A stretch of 64,000 nucleotides of DNA from Saxidomus purpurata (GCA_022818135.1 JAFMSR010000018.1:24968117-25032116), one strand, 5' to 3'. Numbered from the stretch's first letter, positions 1 through 11,959 are shown. Notes: generated from the sequence alone by a model not told the origin. A program made the numbers and translations.

Positions 1-240
1 CATTTATTGTTTGTGAAAAATTTGAAATCAATCTAACAAAAAATGAAGAAGCTATGTCCAATTCTCAAAATCAACCAAAATCAATCAAAATTCATGTTTT
101 TACCCAAAACAACAGGTCAGACTCAGCATCTTTAGCATACAATGTGAAGAAGGGTATTAGATGAACAAGCTTTCCAAGTTTCAAAGTGATAGCTTTGATA
201 GTTTCCATGTAAGTGACCTAAACGCAAAACTTAACCAACG
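1..240. other. Repeat-derived lead-in, no gene seen
   Basis: AT-rich sequence with a short direct repeat ('tcaaccaaaatcaatcaaaa'). It reads as the left part of the element that ends in the simple repeat and hairpin at 241-325. No coding potential was recognised. Confidence 0.4.
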
Positions 241-290
241 CCGACGACAACGACAACGACGAAGACAACGACGACAATGAAGTGACGACA
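241..290 (+). repeat. (GACAAC/GACGAC)n microsatellite
   Basis: Degenerate CGACGACAACGACAACGACG-type simple repeat immediately upstream of a terminal hairpin. This arrangement (core, simple repeat, hairpin, AT tail) recurs in other elements of the window. Confidence 0.8.
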
Positions 291-292
291 AT

Positions 293-325
293 AGCTCGTC
301 ATTTTTTTTAAAAATCAGACGAGCT
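293..325. repeat. Hairpin AGCTCGTC...GACGAGCT, likely Helitron/HINE-like 3' end
   Basis: Perfect 8-bp arms AGCTCGTC (293-300) and GACGAGCT (318-325) around an A/T-only centre, following a (GAC)n-type repeat. Subterminal hairpins just before the 3' end are typical of Helitrons and Helentron-associated elements. Family assignment is inference. Confidence 0.5.
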
Positions 326-339
326 TATAAATGTATAGA

Positions 340-1310
340 TCAAAATATTTTCCCAGAGAAACTTAAAAAAGCTTGCGTTTTACCTTTATATAAGAATGGG
401 CCAACTGACGATTTAAATAACTATAGACCTATATCTATATTACCAACCATTTCGAAGATTTTTGAAAAACACATTGCAGTACAATTACAAAATTTCTTTC
501 AAACAACTGATATATTACATGTTGCTCAATCAGGATTTCAGATGTCAGACCGATCTAATACTTCTAGTAGGCAAATTGTTAGAATATATTGACTCTGATA
601 ATCTTATTGGCACGGTTTTTCTTCATTTCAAAAAGGCTTTCGATATGGTAGACCATGATATTTTACTGCATAAATTAGAATTGTATCATTTTACATCGGA
701 TACCGTAGAGTTGTTTCGTTCATATTTATCTAACAGAACCAGATAGTAAAAATTGGCGTTTGTCAGTCCGAAGAACAAATCATAAAGACAGGCGTTCCCC
801 AGGGTTCGATATTAGGGCCCCTCTTATTTCTCTTATATGTAAATGATATACCTTGGGTTTCAGAATACGCAATAATAGATATGTAAGCAGACGATTCAAC
901 TTTATACGCTGCAGGAAAAACTTCTTCACAAATTGAAACGAAATTGCAGACTGAATTGATAAGTATAAATAACTGGTGCTCTATGAACAACATGGCACTA
1001 AACCCAATCAAAACTACATGCATGCTTATTGGATCGCCCTATAATGTGAAAAGATCTCAACCCCTTGAGCTTACCATACTTGATTGTCCTATAAAAGTTG
1101 TAGAAAGTCAAAAGATACTTGGGGTTTACGTTGATCAACACTTAAAATGGAATCTACAGATAGAGAAATTATGCGTAAAACTGTCAAGTAAATTTACACT
1201 ACTACGTAGAATATCCAAATACCTCACTCTAGAAATGAAACAGATGTTTTATAATGCATATATCCTTCCTGTTCTTGACTAAGGGTCAATCACATGGGGT
1301 AATTGTACAA
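340..1310 (+). pseudogene. Decayed non-LTR (LINE) reverse transcriptase
   Basis: Recognisable RT blocks in order but in shifting frames: NNYRPISILPTISKIFEKHI (about 415), AFDMVDHDILLHKL (about 633), [20 protein letters not shown] (about 790), ADDSTLYAAGKT (about 885) and ILGVYVDQHLKWN (about 1116). The tyrosine codon of the catalytic YADD box is a stop, a second stop occurs at 1280, and frameshifts separate the blocks, so it cannot make an active enzyme. The family resembles the Jockey/CR1/L2 group. The 5' part (endonuclease) is missing, as is usual for 5'-truncated LINEs. Confidence 0.88.
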
Positions 1311-1591
1311 AACAGCTGTTTTTAGGTCGATTGTTAAAATCGAGCCAATGTTAACAGAGTATATCGGCCTTACGGCCGAACGCACAACATACAAACAAGT
1401 AGTTCCATATAAACAGTTGTTAGGCATTATAGCGATTTCTGTTTTCAAAATTATATAGTAATAAATCTAAATAATTTAAAAACATTTCAGAATAGAATAA
1501 TATTATTTCGTTATTGTTCTTTAAATGTGTAATTAATCGTAAATACTATTAATGCGCGAACGAACGACTTGGACATATTTTTACCAATAAC

Positions 1592-2050
1592 TCTATAGCC
1601 GGCGGACGTAGAGAAGTTGGTAGAGATGCTGGAAATTGAATTTGCGTTGACTTACTGCGGCGGACGCGAGTTCGAAACCCATCTAATACAGTTTTTTTTA
1701 TTACATTTTTCTTCTGTTTTACTTATAGTTTTAAGACTTTAAACCATTTTAAATGTTTTACAGCAAATAATCATAGAAAACTTCATTCATGTCTAACTTA
1801 TAAGGATAATGTTAATAAGACATACTGTATACATATTATTCGATAACTCGATAACAGTAAAGTTCAGTCAGTAGTCGTGTCAGGTTTTGCTTGTACAACC
1901 AGAATTGGTTTCCTTGGGTTCTTTTGGGGCCATGCCTCAACATCAATCATCACCAATTTCTAGAATATTTACATGTCAGTTTGTTTGTGGGCCCGCTGTG
2001 ATACATTGTATCACTGTTTTTCTTGTTCAGTTATTAATTTACTCTGTGTC
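1592..2050 (+). repeat. tRNA-headed SINE-like repeat, copy 1
   Basis: Shares long stretches with 8996-9480: the block 'aaccagaattggtttcct', the 'gcctcaa' and 'catcaccaatttc' segments, and the end 'ggcccgctgtgatac..gtatcac..gtttttcttgttca'. It begins with a tRNA-like head at about 1600-1685 (A-box-like 'agttggtagagatgc', B-box-like 'gcgagttcgaaaccc') followed by a T run. It appears inserted in the LINE, between its RT and its 3' end. Confidence 0.6.
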
Positions 2051-2454
2051 TTCTTTGATCTTGCTCATTGTTCAGTTTTGCCTACAATTTAGGATAGGAA
2101 TTTATTTTGTATTATTGACACAATACAATCAACCCTATGGGCAAATCCCATAACTTTTGAATGACATTAAAAGTTGTGCAAACTTTGAATTTTCAGTTCA
2201 GGTTTGTAAAAATCCACTTCTCAGTTACCATTCACAGCTATGATACTTTATAGGGTAGTTGAACATACATGTAGTCACTGAATGCAAAAGATAAGCACAT
2301 GGGTTCCTATCAAAAGTAAAGTTTACACATATGGTTGAAGGTCAAACTCTGTGGAAATCTGTGTCTCCAGTTTGTTGAGAACTTTACTCATGCATGAGTT
2401 GTCCTGATATTTACATATGTATGTGTACAGTCTGTGTTGTTCAGAGACAATCGA

Positions 2455-2794
2455 CCCTCCAGCACTTTCAGTCCTTTGATTTAAACCAGTCATTTAAAGT
2501 TGTTGCTATGCAAACTTGGAATTCTAATCCAGAAATCATCAGAAACGCAGTTTCCTTAAATGATTTCAAAAATCAATACAAAACGTATCTGTTTAATGTT
2601 TAATATGCCTTATAATCACTGGTGTTTTGCTCATTTCTTTTGTTTGTGAAATGTATCTTTTTATATTTGTTGCCTATGCAATACATGTATGTTGATGTTT
2701 TATAGAAGGCCTCATTGAAAATATGTATGTCCATTTAATTTAATTTAATTTTGATGTATATGCGAAATGAGTTTGTACCTTCTGAAAATAAAGA

Positions 2795-2829
<35 letters not shown>
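2455..2829 (+). mobile_element. LINE 3' end with (ATT)n tail
   Basis: A frame at about 2468-2603 reads FDLNQSFKVVAMQTWNSNPE then SLNDFKNQYKTYLFNV, the pattern found at the C-terminus of LINE ORF2 proteins (xWNSLPxxIR...SLxxFKxxLKxYLF). It is followed by a 3' UTR ending AATAAAG and a (TTA)n tract at 2796-2829, a typical CR1/L2/Jockey-type tail. Probably the same copy as 340-1310, split by the insertion between them. Confidence 0.75.
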
Positions 2830-2830
<1 letters not shown>

Positions 2831-2869
2831 AATGAAAGAAAAAGACGGTCTACCATTTCCTTGTAACTG

Positions 2870-3235
2870 TCAAATTGGATTAATGATAATGGTATCTTGT
2901 TAAAAGCTTTTTGTTTCTTTTGAAATAAAGTTAAACTTGCATAAGAGTCTACGGTAAAGACTGAGTTTTCAAATTTTACCGAATGAAGAAATGAACACGA
3001 CCGGATAATCCAATTGGTTAGCTGGTCAGTATTAAGATGCCACTGCAAAGCTGAGAATAATTATTATATGATCTAATATATGCTTTTTGTTTCTTTTAAA
3101 ATAAATTTAAACTTGCATATGAATCAAAGGTATAGACAAATTTTTCACCTTTAACCGAATGAAGAAATGAGCTAATAATCTGATTGGTTAGCAGGTTAAC
3201 TGGTGAGTATGATGTGATAGTGAAGCCGAGAATTG
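2870..3235. repeat. Two tandem copies of a dispersed ~180-bp repeat
   Basis: 2870-3055 and 3062-3235 are diverged direct copies (shared 'gctttttgtttctttt', 'accgaatgaagaaatga', 'attggttagc'). A third copy lies in inverse orientation at about 47590-47740. No terminal repeats were identified. The embedded A-box-like 'caattggttagc' hints at a tRNA origin, but no B box was seen. Confidence 0.6.
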
Positions 3236-4130
3236 CAAATTCTAGACCAACAGTAAGTGTGCGCCATGGCTTTTTGCTACATACAATGGCCGCTCTTCGG
3301 GTCTGTGAAAACAGTCATCAATGTTATATTAGTTTGTAAAATTGGTCGTTCTTGTAGTTGAAATATTAAAAGTTGGCGAAATTCGACCCAAAACGAAAAT
3401 ATCTCAGAATATGTTCAAGTCGTCACTTAGATATTTTGACTACACATTGGGAGACTCATGACTAACAGAAAAAAATATTTGCATGAAAAAAGGTCAGTTT
3501 ACTGTACAGTATTGTCATATTCTGTATTTATACTGTGAAATGAGGTTTGATATTTGTGAAAGTTGACTTTTAAACCGTACGAGTTGACCAATTTGGGTAT
3601 AAAATGACTAAGGTACGAGTTGACTTATGTACGAGTTGACCCGTAAGCTTTGTAAGCATAACGCAATTTTTAATCATGTGGCATGACAAATGACACATCA
3701 AGCATACAGTATCTAAAGTATACATGCTGAAACAGTTCTTTTGAATTATCTGCTAAGTTACCAAAATACTTACAATATAAAGAAACCTAGACTCTAAATT
3801 TTGTTCGTACAAATGGCGCAGGAACTCCTATGGAGATAATCATATTATCACTAAACCAATAACTCTCAATAATTAAGACTCCAAACGCAGACCCATTTTA
3901 CCTACGGACTTGTTATAGTTATCTTTGCTTTTACGTCTCAACCAGAAACCACAATGAAAGATATATCTGAAGGGTCACCGAACAAACACAGAATGTAAAC
4001 ACGAGACTTGATATAAAAAAAAAAAAATATTCCTTATATGATAACTTGATAGCGCGTCATAGGATTAGGTAAATCAGGTGTAACGGTTATCTCAGTACTT
4101 GTTATTGAGAATATTACATAAATAGTTAAC
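3236..4130. other. Non-coding, short internal repeats only
   Basis: No open frame of interest. A 12-base motif GTACGAGTTGAC occurs three times within 3576-3641, and an A run lies near 4015-4027. Nothing else was recognised. Confidence 0.5.
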
Positions 4131-4152
4131 AAATCGCGGAAAAACAATAATT

Positions 4153-4230
4153 GCCTGAATAGCTCAATTGGTTAGTGCGTAGACAATTTGATCGTATAGT
4201 TTTGACGGTTCAGGTTCGAATCCAAGTGAA
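4153..4230 (+). repeat. tRNA-like SINE head or tRNA pseudogene
   Basis: Near-perfect pol III A box ('tagctcaattggttagtgcg') and B box ('ggttcgaatcc') with tRNA-like spacing, followed by T-rich sequence. Acceptor-stem ends do not pair well, so it looks like a tRNA-derived SINE head rather than a functional tRNA. Confidence 0.55.
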
Positions 4231-4512
4231 TTTAATTTTTCATGAATCTTTTTTTTTCTTTTCTTCTTTTTTTGGATACTTTATTTTTCATTTATATCAT
4301 GTCTAATATGTAAACCTTTCGTCAATACAGAACTCGTTTTGCCAGATTTTGTATGTAGATATTTCATACCCTATATGAATTAATTTTAATGCATTGCTCG
4401 CATTCCTATTTAGAACTTTACGAGAACAGATGTTAATATTTCCATGAAATGGGTTAACTCTTGAATATCAAAGAATTTAAACGGGATTTAGAAAAAAAAA
4501 CAAAAAAACAAA

Positions 4513-4596
4513 ACCCTAACATTCTGGGATTCGAACCAACGACCTTGTCATAAAAAGATGCAATTTCACTGCCGTTACCACTAAGCCAATGACTAG
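4513..4596 (-). repeat. tRNA-like SINE head (minus strand)
   Basis: On the minus strand: A box 'tggcttagtggtaacggc', B box 'ggttcgaatccca', then an AT-rich body with T runs (plus strand 4490-4512). It lies about 280 bases from the plus-strand tRNA-like head at 4153. Acceptor stem pairing is imperfect. Confidence 0.55.
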
Positions 4597-4599
4597 TTT

Positions 4600-5210
4600 T
4601 ACATTAACTATGTGAAAAACAAATACTTATTGTATTGACAAAAAGCTGTCTTACCTGTTTTGGTGTTTTCATAATACCAGCAAACGTAAACATCATGTGA
4701 CGCAACTTTCAAGTTATCATAAAAGGACTTTACATGTAGCTTGACCTACTTTTGCACAGTTTGCGTTGGTCTTACAGATTGGTCGCACAATTGAATACAT
4801 TTAGGCTATACAAAGAGTCAAATGAAAGCAACACAATATACAATCACAAAAATATGTGTAATATAAAAAACAGCTACATATACTCACGTTTGTTTCCACG
4901 GACATTAAAAATGCTTCGACCTGTTCAGCGGAGGTATGATCACGTGTGTCCAAATTTGTACAGTTGGGCGGAATATTCTCACATTATCAAAGTCATTACA
5001 ATCATGGTTGAAACATGTGTTAATTAGGATTAAACATGGCTACAGTATGATTGTTGACATATCTATTCTCGCCGACCCGATTTTGTTTAAGATTAATAAG
5101 TATTAGACTACTTTTTTTAGCACAGCTAAGTGTTAATCGGTTGGGTAAACCCCCACGTGATGCTATGATAAGATCACTGCACATTTCTATATACAATTCT
5201 CTCATTTTAT
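4600..5210. other. Non-coding spacer
   Basis: AT-rich with several short chance ORFs on both strands (for example 4752-5027) that lack recognisable domains. Nothing else seen. Confidence 0.4.
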
Positions 5211-5215
5211 TTATA

Positions 5216-6168
5216 CAGTCCACATCCATTATCTCGACTTCGGTTATCTCGATTTTTCGATATCTCGACTGGATTTTCTCGGTCCCGATTTTTTCCCTTC
5301 TTGTTCTATATAAATCAACTACGGATATCTCGATTTGTTTATCTCGATTTTTTCGTTATCTCGACTAAATTTTTGATCCCCAACTATTAAATTTTCTCTA
5401 TTTTGACATCCGATATCTCGATTTGACATTTATCACCTGCCAAACAAGGTGTGAAAAGCTGCACGCGATTGTATTTGCTCAATAGTCATCTGCTGTCACA
5501 GGTGCGAAAAACACCGAGCGCGGTTATTCACCCAGTGATTCGGTTAACGACCCAAAATTAATTAATAGTTTGTTTGCGAGGTAAGCTGTGTAATATGCGG
5601 AATTGGTAATTTGTATTGAATTGTGTCAAAACTGAGAACATTTATTTGCATTTATAAACAGCAAGAAATGAAGATTATGTCAATTATAAATCGTGTCTTC
5701 AATACATACACATTAGACACATAACGTCTCGATATTGAAAAATAACCGGAAGAGTCATGTCGGAGGGCGGAAGTCATGAACTTGTCCGAGCGCCAGTCGA
5801 GCAATCCATAGAAGGGCCCGGTAACTAACCCGGGAGAATATCTGGATCGACAAACGCTGAGAAATTTGGAGAAGGATACGGGGGGGAATCCAATCTTTCA
5901 GCACCGGGGTGCAAGGCAACATGACTCAGATGAATTGAACATTTAGTTGATTTAAACCTACGAGCTTGTTTCATTTCACTACCTGTGTATAACACAGATC
6001 ATAAGATAAGATAAGTAGAAAGAAGCAATCGTCTTTCTATCAATAATAAACTCCCTTACCCCATCCCCTATCGAGCATATTTTATCCAACTTCGGTTATC
6101 TCGATTTTTCGTTATCTCGACTTATTTTCTTTGGTCCCAAAAAAATCGAGATAACGAGAGTATTTACA
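5216..6168. mobile_element. Non-autonomous Tc1/mariner-pogo-like element with TATCTCGA repeats
   Basis: Both ends are built from reiterated 'ggttatctcgatttttcg' units: five or more at 5216-5415, more at 6090-6130, and the inverse 'aatcgagataacgag' at 6142-6158. The left end begins CAGTCCACATCCATTATCTC. Reiterated TATCTCGA termini are known from pogo/Tigger-like elements. No transposase remains. The exact target duplication could not be defined. Confidence 0.6.
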
Positions 6169-6399
6169 ACATTTCGTTTAAAACTAACTTTGTTTTGCAT
6201 TGAGATATTATATTTTTTTGTTCAATCATTTAATTTTTTACCCTTATGATCATAACATATTTTGCAGAATGCGATCTTGTTGTCGGAACTATTTCGTGAC
6301 CGATGTGCATTTGTACTGCCGGAACTATTTGCAACTTAGGTACGTAAGGAAAGGCTTTTGAAAACCGCTACTATATTTATTTGGGTCGAAACCTAAAAA

Positions 6400-7459
6400 T
6401 TCAATTCTTTAGCGGCGACCTTTGATGCTTTGCATCAATGGTTTTCTTGTTTATGTTTGAATTTCTCCATAAAATAAATGAGCATTGAATATCCGCTGGG
6501 GTCTATCTATAAGGCAACAATTATGCTCATAAACCATGCTAGTCTAATACTTAAAAGTCCAAGCGTTCTATCAAAATTATTTTTAAAAAGTCACTGCATA
6601 CGAAATCCAACAGACATGCTCCCCCTTTCAAAAGGGCGATAAAGATATCCCGAAGGTATCTGAATGAGGTTCGAGATAACAATGCCCGGAAAACCATTGT
6701 CATCGCGGACCCCATTCGAATACCTTCGGAGTATGTCCTTGTCGCCCATTTGAAAGTGGGCGCATGTCTGAGGAATTGAAGTATTTCGTGACATTTTGAC
6801 AAAATTCTGATGTAACGCGTGGACTAAAAATAATGAGACACCGGTGGATATTCCAGGCTTTTTTGATTTATTGAGAAATTCGAGCCAAAAGGAGAGGAAT
6901 CCGGTATATTCGTTGCCAAATGTTTCACAACTTGTTTATATATGCTTGATAGTCGGTCCAGGGTATTTTTAACAAGGTGTCACGGTCACGTGACCCTTGT
7001 TTTAGTAGCCAATTTTGAAAACGACTCCGCGTTTGCCCCCGACAGTTTGAACAGCCATAGGCTTCTCCTTTCGCCTGCAAAGCAGATCGGCTTTTGCCGA
7101 AACGCGTTGGGACCGTGTTTGCGAACTCGGCTTAAAAATGGGTTAAAACTCATTTCTGTTGCCTTATATAAGTGTTGATGCTGTAAATCACCGCAGGCAA
7201 AATTCAATATATATTTATTACTACGACATCAGCAAGTCATGTACACTTAATCAATTGATCCGCCAGTACATAAAGCTCGCGACTGTGTAAACACAACTCA
7301 TTCTGCAATTATAGAGCAACTAGAAATACGAACTTTAAAAAGTATGTCCCTCGCTCCAATATCAGTCAGTTATACTTTTAAAGAGACAAACGGCGTATAC
7401 ATGTTTACACAAGAAAACCATTGATGCAAAGCATCAAAGGTCGCCGCTAAAGAATTGAA
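6400..7459. mobile_element. 1.06-kb inverted-repeat DNA element (TIR ~53 bp)
   Basis: The left end (6400-6453), beginning TTCAATTCTTTAGCGGCGAC, is the near-perfect reverse complement of 7407-7459. Each arm also holds 'gatgctttgcatc', itself nearly self-complementary. No transposase frame is present. Part of the interior (6456-6505) recurs at 59047-59105. Superfamily unassigned. Confidence 0.75.
6585..6797. repeat. Imperfect ~210-bp hairpin
   Basis: The left arm includes 'cagacatgctccccctttc' and 'cccgaaggtatctgaatg'. The right arm contains the complements 'cattcgaataccttcgga' and 'gaaagtgggcgcatgtctg'. The arms meet around 6693. Overlapping ORFs on the minus strand are a by-product of the structure. 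Confidence 0.7.
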
Positions 7460-8990
7460 CAAGCGCAAAGGAAATGTAGAAATTTTTTCATTTGTAACAG
7501 GAATACAAAAATAACAATACTGTTTAATTGTGTTTGAGCATTAACATGTTACATAGATTGTAATAAAGAATATATAATAAATAAGTTCAGCTATATGACC
7601 ACTTCGAGACGTGATTCATTTCAATTTTCGTAAAATACAGTTGCGTAATATTTAAAATAAATATATATCCATAAGTATTACACCGACAACTAAAATAGTT
7701 CAGTTTGTATTTTCTGTTTCTGTTTTCTTGAAAATGACCCAGCTGAATCAAAGTTTTGTGAAAACATCGCGAGCATAACATACACAGATCGGACCGTTGT
7801 AAGAAGACTTTCATTGCTCTAAGTTAATACTTTGAGACTGTACAGCCTAGATATCCGAATAGAAGTGTATCGAGTGAAGTTAAGAGTTATCTCCCTTGAA
7901 TTTCGAGTAAACTGACTGTATTACGCTTATAATCAACAGAAAATAAGCTATTTGTAATCTGTCTGTCTGACATGGTTTCTTGTGATATTGTCACAATATA
8001 TGCATCATTGAAAAGCTTACGATCTTAGCTTTCTTATTATATGCAATTTGATACATTTTATTTAACCACAAACATTAAATCAGTTGTTAAACCTAACCAT
8101 ATATAGGGAATTTTACATAGAAGTTACAGTCGGTAACATTTACTCGATAAAAAAAGACGGGAATTGCGTTACAAAAGAGCGGATAGCTTTATTGTTTACA
8201 TCACGTGAGTTCTAAAAATAAATTATGATTCACTTTCCGTAGACTGGTTTCAAATATTTTATCAGTCAAAACCATTTGAAATCGTGCTCCACATGAGGGA
8301 ATAAGGTAAAATATTTTTAAAAAAATAAATAAAATAAAACAATAAAAATATTACAAATACTTTTTCTGTAAAAATTTATTGTCAGTGGGTACAATTATCT
8401 TGCATCGAATAATCTTGGTGGAAACATTTAAGTCACGTGCCCCTCCACGTACAAAAAAAATCCCATTCCAGACAGTCCGCCGCACTTAAGTGCGGCGACA
8501 ATAAACATCGTTTCGATGAAAGTTATCAATATGCAGTCTATCTTTAGATCGGCGATCACGTGATCAAAACTTTCGTATTTCATTGCGGGCCTCAGCAGCC
8601 GCTATATTTAATACGTGGTGAGTAAAAGATGCATGGAGACTTAAGCACTAGATCGAACATATGCGTCTCTCTTCATTATAAAATTGAGGTACTTCTGAGA
8701 TAAAAACTGTAGACACAGTCTATGTTTTTGGAAAAGCAAGAGTTGGCGTTTGTAATTGAGTTGTCGTTCGTTTTATAGAGGGCGCAATCTACGCTGATAA
8801 AAATAGAAAAAATTAAAGCGCTTTACGCTTCAGGCGCAATCTACGCTGAGAAAAATGGATATATGATTGCTTTTTCCACTTACACAGCCTTTGACATTAT
8901 AGAAACGAAGTGCAGTCGACTGAATATTCTTCGATGGCCTTTTTAAAGATATATGATATTATCTTAGATCGTTTTTTCCCTTATCTTAGA
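7460..8990. other. Non-coding stretch with palindromes
   Basis: No gene recognised. It contains a perfect 20-bp palindrome (8478-8497), a 12-bp palindrome 'gatcacgtgatc' near 8554-8565, and two copies of 'ggcgcaatctacgctga' at about 8780 and 8832. Confidence 0.5.
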
Positions 8991-8995
8991 AATCT

Positions 8996-9480
8996 GTCTC
9001 CGTGGTGAAATGGATAAAGACGTTATAAGGTACACTTTTGTGTTAGTGTACTTTTACGAATCCACGAGTTTACGAATCCTAGAGTTCGAATCCCATCAAC
9101 ACCCAATTTTTTCTGCTGTTTTAATAATCATTTTTAGCTTTTTAACCATTTTAGAATATTTTACGGCAAATAATCATAAAAATCTTCATTCATGTCAAAT
9201 TAATAAGGATAATCATGATGAAAAATCGAGACATACCAGGAACGGTATATAGAGCATTATAGATATTATTTGATAACAGTAAAGTTTCGATACTACAGGT
9301 CAGTCAGTAGATGTGGTGTCGTGTCAGGTTTTGCTTGTTCAACCAGAATTGGTTTCCTCGAGCTCTTTTGGGACCATGCCTCAATATCAACCATCACCAA
9401 TTTCCAAAATATTTACATGGGATTATTGTTTGTTGGCCCGCTGTGATACTTTGTATCACAGTTTTTCTTGTTCACAATTA
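8996..9480 (+). repeat. tRNA-headed SINE-like repeat, copy 2
   Basis: Same orientation and body as 1592-2050. The head carries A-box-like 'ggtgaaatggataaagacg' and B-box 'gagttcgaatccc' (9081-9093) but the region between is longer than in a tRNA. The 3' portion ends with the hairpin GTGATAC-TTT-GTATCAC and 'gtttttcttgttca'. Two diverged same-strand copies 7.4 kb apart support a dispersed family. Confidence 0.65.
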
Positions 9481-9499
9481 TTGCGTCTATTCATAAAAT

Positions 9500-11550
9500 T
9501 TGAATGGTGCAAACCGATGAAAAATGGTAGAGAACACTAAATATTTTGTGTAGCCTATTAAAGTTTCAAAGTATTATAGGCTCTAAGAATAAGCTTTGGT
9601 TTAATATTTAGCTTTTAAATGGATTTATTAAAGTGTAAGGCTTGTATACTACGTACACGGATGGTTATCTCTCCTTACCCACACAAAATGTGATGAAATG
9701 AAACTGTGGGGTGCGAACTGCCGATGTTGTGCGTTTGTGAAAAATCAACAAAAATATGAGTTTGAATTCTGTAAATTTTTCGGAGGTTATTTCGTTTGGC
9801 ATCAGTTATAATTTATGTCCCTATCAGACAAAAATGCTGCATTTGCTTTCTTTTATGATTTCTGATCAGATATCACTGTTGTAGGAGTTAAACGTCCACT
9901 TAAAATATTTGGTCAGTTTAATAGACAGCTAGTTTCCCTTGGTGGCGGTTTACACCTTGCAAGTTGCTTTTACAAGACATTAAAATAAGTACTATTTATG
10001 TCTTGTACAATGATTTTTCATATGTAAACACCCACATTTGAACAACTTTTGTCAGAATTTATGTGACATAATATGTGATAATTTTCTTGCACGAGAATAG
10101 AGCCTGTTTTATTTTTTCACAATTTCTTGGCTGTCAAATTACTGATAAGAAGTGCTTAATAGGAAAAACAGATATGGCAGAGCTAATTCAGGTACATTTT
10201 TTAAAATTTTGTACACAACGGCTTGGTCAAAGGACAAAGTTAATCAACTGATCAATTTATTCCAAAAAAAAGGGAACATCTTTATGATACAAGTGAAAAG
10301 TACTATCACACTGAACAAAAAAGAGAGTTTTTAAGATGAAATTTAAAAGCCATTTTAAAATGTATTGGTCATTCAATAAAGGATTTTTCTCGATAAGAAC
10401 ACTTAATGCATTTCTTTTAAAACATAATCCATTAATTTCATATTTTCTTAAAAAACTCAGAAACTAGTCTGCATGCTAAAGACAGTATTATGTGCTGATG
10501 ACATCTTCCGCTATTTTGTGATTAATTGTCAAAGCAATTCTTGCTAGATCTTGTGTAAGTCATAACTTTGACTTATCTTGAATGTCTTGTACAAGAAACT
10601 TGTTGTATGTAAATGCTGCCTAACATCGTCCTAGAAAGTTCCAGTACTAGGCTCCGAATCTTCGCAAGCCACTGCCAACTTTCCTACTTAAAGAGACAAA
10701 GTTGGAGGTTACAGTGATTTCAAGTCAGCTTCTCTAGAGGCGGATCTGGTCGGACATCATTATGAAAATAATGACCTGTATTATATGTTTTATGATGTTA
10801 GCATATGTCCCTTACGGAAACATAATGCACCACCACTTAAATTTTAGGTTTCATGAAAATTTCGTGAAACAAAAGACGAGTAGGTGGTGTCACGTATTCC
10901 TGAAGGATGTGTCATAAACAAAGCTGGTTACATACTATTTAAAAGCACTGTATTTTACTTCACCAAATAGTCTCAAGCAAAACTATGTTTTTGAAAAAAA
11001 AAAAAAAAAAAAAAAAAAAACAACAGCAACATGATGTGTTTTCAATGAACTGCAGGCCTGTGATTAAAATAAATGGATAGAAACCAAAAGTAACTCATTG
11101 TTTGTAAGAAAAATCCCCTTGTGTCCAGTTTTGCAGAGGGCACCTTGTTATCAGCACTTTCAGTGCTTTGTTACACAAATGAGTTCTGTAGGTTCCAAAC
11201 TTCATGTGACTGTGGTTAAAAGCGCATGACACAAGATGACACAAGAGAAGAATATGCCATTTAACAGAAATGTGTATTTAAATAGTCATAACATAGAAAG
11301 GTATCCGGCAACGTACAGACGGGTGTTAGTAGTAAAAGCAAACAAGATTTTCACTCTTGTTTTTAAAGAACGTGTAAACAATAATCAGCTGATTATGAAG
11401 TATCTTTTTGTACAGCGCCCCCGTTTTACAAACATTTAACAAGTTAATTAAATAATTTTACGTTTTTTTCAATTAAAATGAAAATCTTTTTAGGTTGTTC
11501 TTAATTGAAACTTTTCTTTCTCAGTCCTATTAGGCCTCCTGCAGATCTTT
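9500..11550. other. Non-coding stretch
   Basis: AT-rich, with only short unrecognised ORFs. A 27-base A run lies at 10994-11020, and a small hairpin near 10848-10870 ('gtttcatgaaa'/'tttcgtgaaac'). Nothing else supported. Confidence 0.5.
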
Positions 11551-11562
11551 AAGGACTGAAGC

Positions 11563-11953
11563 CAGGGGCGGATCCAGGATTTGGTCTTACGGGGGGCGTA
11601 ACTTTTTCGCCATTTGTTGGTTCTGCTCAAGCCCTGTAAAACGGCAATTATGACTGTCTTTTTATTCTTTGTTTTCAAGTAATCGAACACTAAACAGCGG
11701 TGGAGCGAGTGAGTGTTTAATTAACATGTATAATTGCCGTAGCCAGAGCTTAAAAAATAGGGAGGCACTTTCTAGGGGGTTTTTTTTTCGAGGATGCCAT
11801 TTCGTGCATTTTCCTGCATTTCAAACGTGTTTTTGATACTTTTAAGATACCGATTTTGGAAACAGAAAATATAAATTTATACTCAGATATTTATGTAAGG
11901 TTGGGGAATTTTAGGGGGGTGCGCCGGGTGCGCCCCCCCTGGATCCGCTAGTG
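11563..11953. mobile_element. hAT-like MITE, 391 bp, 5-bp target duplication GAAGC
   Basis: The left end CAGGGGCGGATCCAGGATTT and the right end GGATCCGCTAGTG form inverted termini. Interior G runs at the left are matched by a C-rich right arm ('gcgccccccct'). The element is flanked on both sides by GAAGC (11558-11562, 11954-11958). CAGGG-type ends are typical of hAT non-autonomous elements, though hAT usually makes 8-bp duplications. Confidence 0.75.
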
Positions 11954-11959
11954 GAAGCA

